From Theobroma cacao (lineage: Eukaryota > Streptophyta > Magnoliopsida > Malvales > Malvaceae): a stretch of 64,000 bases of DNA. The stretch spans positions 32,914,599 to 32,978,598 of the forward strand of contig NC_030850.1 in assembly GCF_000208745.1 (NCBI RefSeq), written 5' to 3'. Positions 60,775 to 64,000 of the stretch are shown here, piece by piece. The notes below the pieces were generated by a model, which saw only the letters and a program-made list of their open reading frames with translations, was not told the DNA's origin and did not search any database. How positions within the stretch are numbered: position 1 is the stretch's first letter; every line of letters starts with the position of its first letter. The position numbers and the translations under genes were made by a program.

Positions 60775-60902
60775 GAAATTGGAAAATGTAGACACGGTTC
60801 AGTGGGGTCAAGGTGCGTTCTTTTGCCCCAAGTAACCATAGTACTGGAGGAGTATTGACTCACTGTTATCTGCTAGTGCTAGCAAAGACTGCTACATATA
60901 AG
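60775..60902 (+). promoter_or_regulatory. NAC-5 core promoter, conserved with NAC-3
   Basis: Shares ordered blocks with 49364-49494 and ends at a TATA box, ATATAAG (60896-60902), about 95 bases before the ATG. Confidence 0.65.
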
Positions 60903-60996
60903 AGGAGGGACAGAGTATTTCCACCAAATATCTGCTTTCAATTTGGTTTCTCTTGTTTCTTCTTCTAGCTAGCTATTTTGGAACTCTGGATTTGAA

Positions 60997-62934
60997 ATGA
61001 ACTACGTAAAGGGGTTCAGATTCCACCCAACAGACGCAGAAGCCATCGAACATCTATGGGACAAAAGAGTACTCGACCGTGATTCGATTGTCCAAGTTGG
61101 TGATTTCCTTGTTCCAGTAATAACCCAACTAGAAGACATCTGCGAGTTCCAACCTTGGGAATTGCCTGGTAAAGCACTTGTTGCATGTTGTTGCAGTTCC
61201 TGATGCCCACTTGTAATTTCCGTTTTTCTCTCTTGGGTTTTCTTTGTCTGTTGCAGGGCGTTCGGAGTTAGAGGCCGGAGATAACCTTTGGTATTTCTTC
61301 TGCTCACCGAAATACAAGTACCGCAATAGTACAAGGAAAAACAGGGTTACCAGGGAAGGATACTGGAAACCAACGGGGACACCTCGTGAGATATTAACAA
61401 CATATAATGGACAAGAAATCAGAGGAAGCAGGCAAACTCTGGTATTCTACCGAGGTCGTGTTAGTGATGAAAAGAAGAACGAAAATAAGACCCAATGGGT
61501 CATACATGAGTTCGAAATCCCTCTTAATCTTCCAAACCAAGTATGTTCTTATATGCTACCCTAGCCACCATGGATGGATCATATTGCTTTTTTCTTTTTC
61601 TTTTTAGTTTTTTCAGTCCCTTTGTTTTGTTTTTCATTACCTGTACTACTTCGTCCAATTTTTTGATGGGTGTAACACACTTTTTTTTTTTCTTCATCTA
61701 ATTTTCTGTAGAAAAGTATAGCTCTTTGTAGACTGAAGAAAAAATATGGTAAGGTAGATGTTTCAAGAGGTGAAGAAGGCCAATCGAGTCACTCTTTGCC
61801 TCCAAATTTAGAAAATCAAGCTACAAACAATGCAATTCCAAAGGTTAGATGCCTACCACGAAACTTGTTTAAACCATTTCTCTAATGTTAATAATAATGA
61901 TGAACATATCCAAAACGATCGTTAATTTGTCTATGATTCAGGACCAGCTAAACTCTAATGAGCCATTAACAGAGTCGGAAGCATTTAATGAATATAGTGG
62001 GAATCAAACGACATTTACCACAAATGAACAGGATGATGATGAATTTGTGGATTCCCTTATTAATAATGATGAGATCAACACTGAACAAAGAAGCAACCAA
62101 CCTTTCTTTGTTGATGAGAATGAAGGCCCTAAGCTACCTTCTAACTTCCCAGACCATGTTGCAGATGATGATATCCCAAACGTAAGATCGTTGGAAATAT
62201 TTTTTTCTAACAATGTATCCATGTGGATGATGATAATCATATCTGAAACCACTTTTCCTTTTTCTTTTTTTTTTGGGTTATGATTCAGAACCAGGAAGAC
62301 TTTGGTGGGCTAGTAAACCAAAAGCCAATAGCTCTTAATGACTGTGTTGAGACCCTAAATTCTGGTAGGAACAGTGAACATGATAATTCCTCACAGAGCT
62401 CGATTTTCATCCCTAATGATCAAACCACTTCAATAGGCGGAGGCAATCAACAAGCTACTTTACTTGCTGAGAATGAGAGCTCTAGCTTGGCTTTCGAAAA
62501 CCATGTTGCAGAGAGTTCCGTTCCGATGGTAAGCGAAGATTTTCAACTACTAATTACTTTTGCATGTGATGATAAATAGATCAAGAGCTAATCTGTCTTT
62601 ATTTATGATTCAGGAACATTCAGAGTTTGATAAGTTTTTACGAGAAGGGTTATTCATGGCTGAATTATCACACGCGCCAGAAGGGGTTGAATATTACGAG
62701 TTCAGCGCCAATGAACAGGATGATGAGTTTTGGAATAAGAATTGCTTCACTACTGATGAAGTCTTGGGAAGCAAACAACAGAACCTAGCCGAGTCATTCA
62801 ACTTTTCCTCCGTAAGCACAATGGAACCACTGTATGATCCCTGCCCAATGGAGTCGTCTAGGAAAAGACTACGCATCGAATCTGAGCGCTTAAACAGAGG
62901 GGAAGATATTGAAGCGGCTCCATCTCAGGAATAG
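60997..62934 (+). CDS. NAC-5: soluble NAC factor with duplicated exon modules
   Basis: Six exons (60997-61168, 61257-61540, 61712-61843, 61942-62181, 62289-62528, 62614-62934) encode 462 residues. The NAC domain starts at once: VKGFRFHPTDAEAIEHLWDK, FQPWELPG, AGDNLWYFFCSPKYKYRN, REGYWKPTGTPREI, RQTLVFYRGRVSDEKK and VIHEFE. Subdomain B carries about seven extra residues (VGDFLVP) between VQ and VITQLEDIC, absent from the paralogues. Exons 4 and 5 are exactly 240 bases each, follow near-identical atgattcag acceptors, and both end with an ENE..FxxHVAxxxxP pattern, so they look like copies of one module. The C-terminus is acidic, ends near SSRKRLR and has no membrane anchor. NAC-3 is its paralogue; NAC-4 lies upstream in the same orientation. 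Confidence 0.9.
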
Positions 62935-64000
62935 AACAACTCTTTTAATACCCATCAAGCACAAGTTGACACTTACAATATAGGAGCCTTCCAATATAAT
63001 GGAAGCGTTCCCTACATTTACAATTAATAGGAGAAATTACAGAGATCAAAGAAAGCTTAGTGCTGAAGCAAGGGGGATTGGGCAATGTAAGCTACAAAAT
63101 AAGTCCAGGACCATAATGGAGAAGATGGATATCTATGTAGTATGAGAGGGGTGGTGAACAATGCCATGGAAAATTATTACTACTTTGTTATTTTTATTGT
63201 TATAGCTAATGTAAACAGAGGGTATTTTTGTGAGTTATTTGTGTCATCCATCTTTAATTTTGGTCCAATTAATGGTGTAAGGGATCAAACTCTTCACCTT
63301 GGGATGATTAGCACCCAAACCGTATCACTGCCTATGCTTGCAGCTATGTTTAATTATCACTCCACTTAGTTAATACTTTTACTATTTATTTTTTTATAAA
63401 AATAAAAAAATGTCATTTACTTTTAAGTAATTTAATATGCCGTGAAATTTTGCAATCAATCGTTGCCTAACCTTAATAGGATCAGTCTCCAAGGATTTGC
63501 TCTAACATGGCACCAATCTTTGTTAGTTGCTTTATAGATTCGGTTTTTGCATCTTTTTCCCAATGGGGTTATGAAGTTTTGCCTTTGTGCACAAGTCATG
63601 ACCAGTAGAAGAGTAGAACATAATCGCAAGGGAAACATGCTTAAGTCGATGAGGCACCACAAGCCCAAATCAAACACTACTACTTGCAGGAGGAATAACT
63701 GTAACTCGTTTATATGGCTATGTGGGACTGGTCGCTTTTTATGGGCCTTGAACAATATTAGAATTCGAGCCCAAGATATTGAACACTTGTGATGTTTACA
63801 TTCATTCATCGACCACATAGTGCCTTTACAGTTAATGAAAGAATACAAAATTACAGGAGAAAGGGAAGAATAAAAGAATTATTTTTAGTTTGAATACAGT
63901 ACGGATATTCAAACAAAAAACAAATGATAGAATATCTCAATGATCTTAACTAAAAAGCCTGAGTTGTACAAAATTTTACAGCATGCGCAATGAAGCAGGC
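62935..64000. other. 3' flank of NAC-5
   Basis: 3' UTR of NAC-5 followed by DNA with no recognised exon. The next gene, if any, lies outside the window. Confidence 0.4.

Noticed and set aside
1..64000. CRISPR arrays, prokaryotic operons, phage genes or organelle DNA insertion
   Set aside because: No regularly spaced short repeats with unique spacers, no polycistronic coding layout and no plastid or mitochondrial genes were seen.

Overview
This is nuclear DNA from a flowering plant. Genes have many short exons with GT-AG introns, intergenic DNA is AT-rich, and there are plant-only families (NAC factors, P-class PPR, WAT1/MtN21 transporter, Toc34). A eudicot, probably a rosid tree or shrub, fits best; the species cannot be fixed from the sequence. 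Nothing prokaryotic, CRISPR-like or operon-like is present. Multi-exon models were built by joining ORFs at GT-AG sites, and reading frame was checked across each junction.

Layout. 0-3 kb: a terminal-inverted-repeat element, then the last three exons of a Toc34/Toc33 chloroplast import receptor whose 5' part lies off the left edge. 3.9-5.3 kb: a DUF1295 steroid-reductase-like membrane protein. 7.8-15.7 kb: a tandem duplication of about 4.1 kb carrying two PAP29-like metallophosphoesterase genes, the second with a Helitron-like insertion just upstream of its ATG. 15.7-17.0 kb: a degenerate AT-rich tandem array. 17.9-21.1 kb: a Kazal-type inhibitor gene convergent with an intronless PPR gene. 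23.4-24.9 kb: a WAT1-related transporter. 26.5-29.0 kb: the ribosome-biogenesis Brix protein RPF1. 29.7-30.7 kb: an intronless seven-helix membrane protein on the minus strand. 31-35.7 kb: AT-rich repeats, including a second, inverted copy of the first element. 35.7-39.5 kb: an endonuclease/exonuclease/phosphatase protein with C-terminal EF-hands.

41.3-62.9 kb: a cluster of five NAC transcription-factor genes, called NAC-1 to NAC-5 here. NAC-1 and NAC-4 end in a transmembrane anchor (NTM1/NTL type). NAC-2 is a NAC-4 paralogue whose anchor exons survive only as broken relics. NAC-3 and NAC-5 are soluble paralogues with C-terminal regions built from repeated exon modules. The order NAC-2, NAC-3, NAC-4, NAC-5 (A-B-A-B) with matching spacing points to duplication of a two-gene block, later separated by about 4 kb that holds a decayed copia element.

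The Kazal-PPR-Brix-NAC neighbourhood, with a WAT1 gene between, resembles the Arabidopsis At4g014xx-At4g015xx interval as I remember it, so it is probably an old conserved segment. The most unusual content is the NAC cluster: loss of a membrane anchor, internal repeat expansion, exon-module duplication and a duplicated N-terminal subdomain are all visible among neighbouring paralogues.
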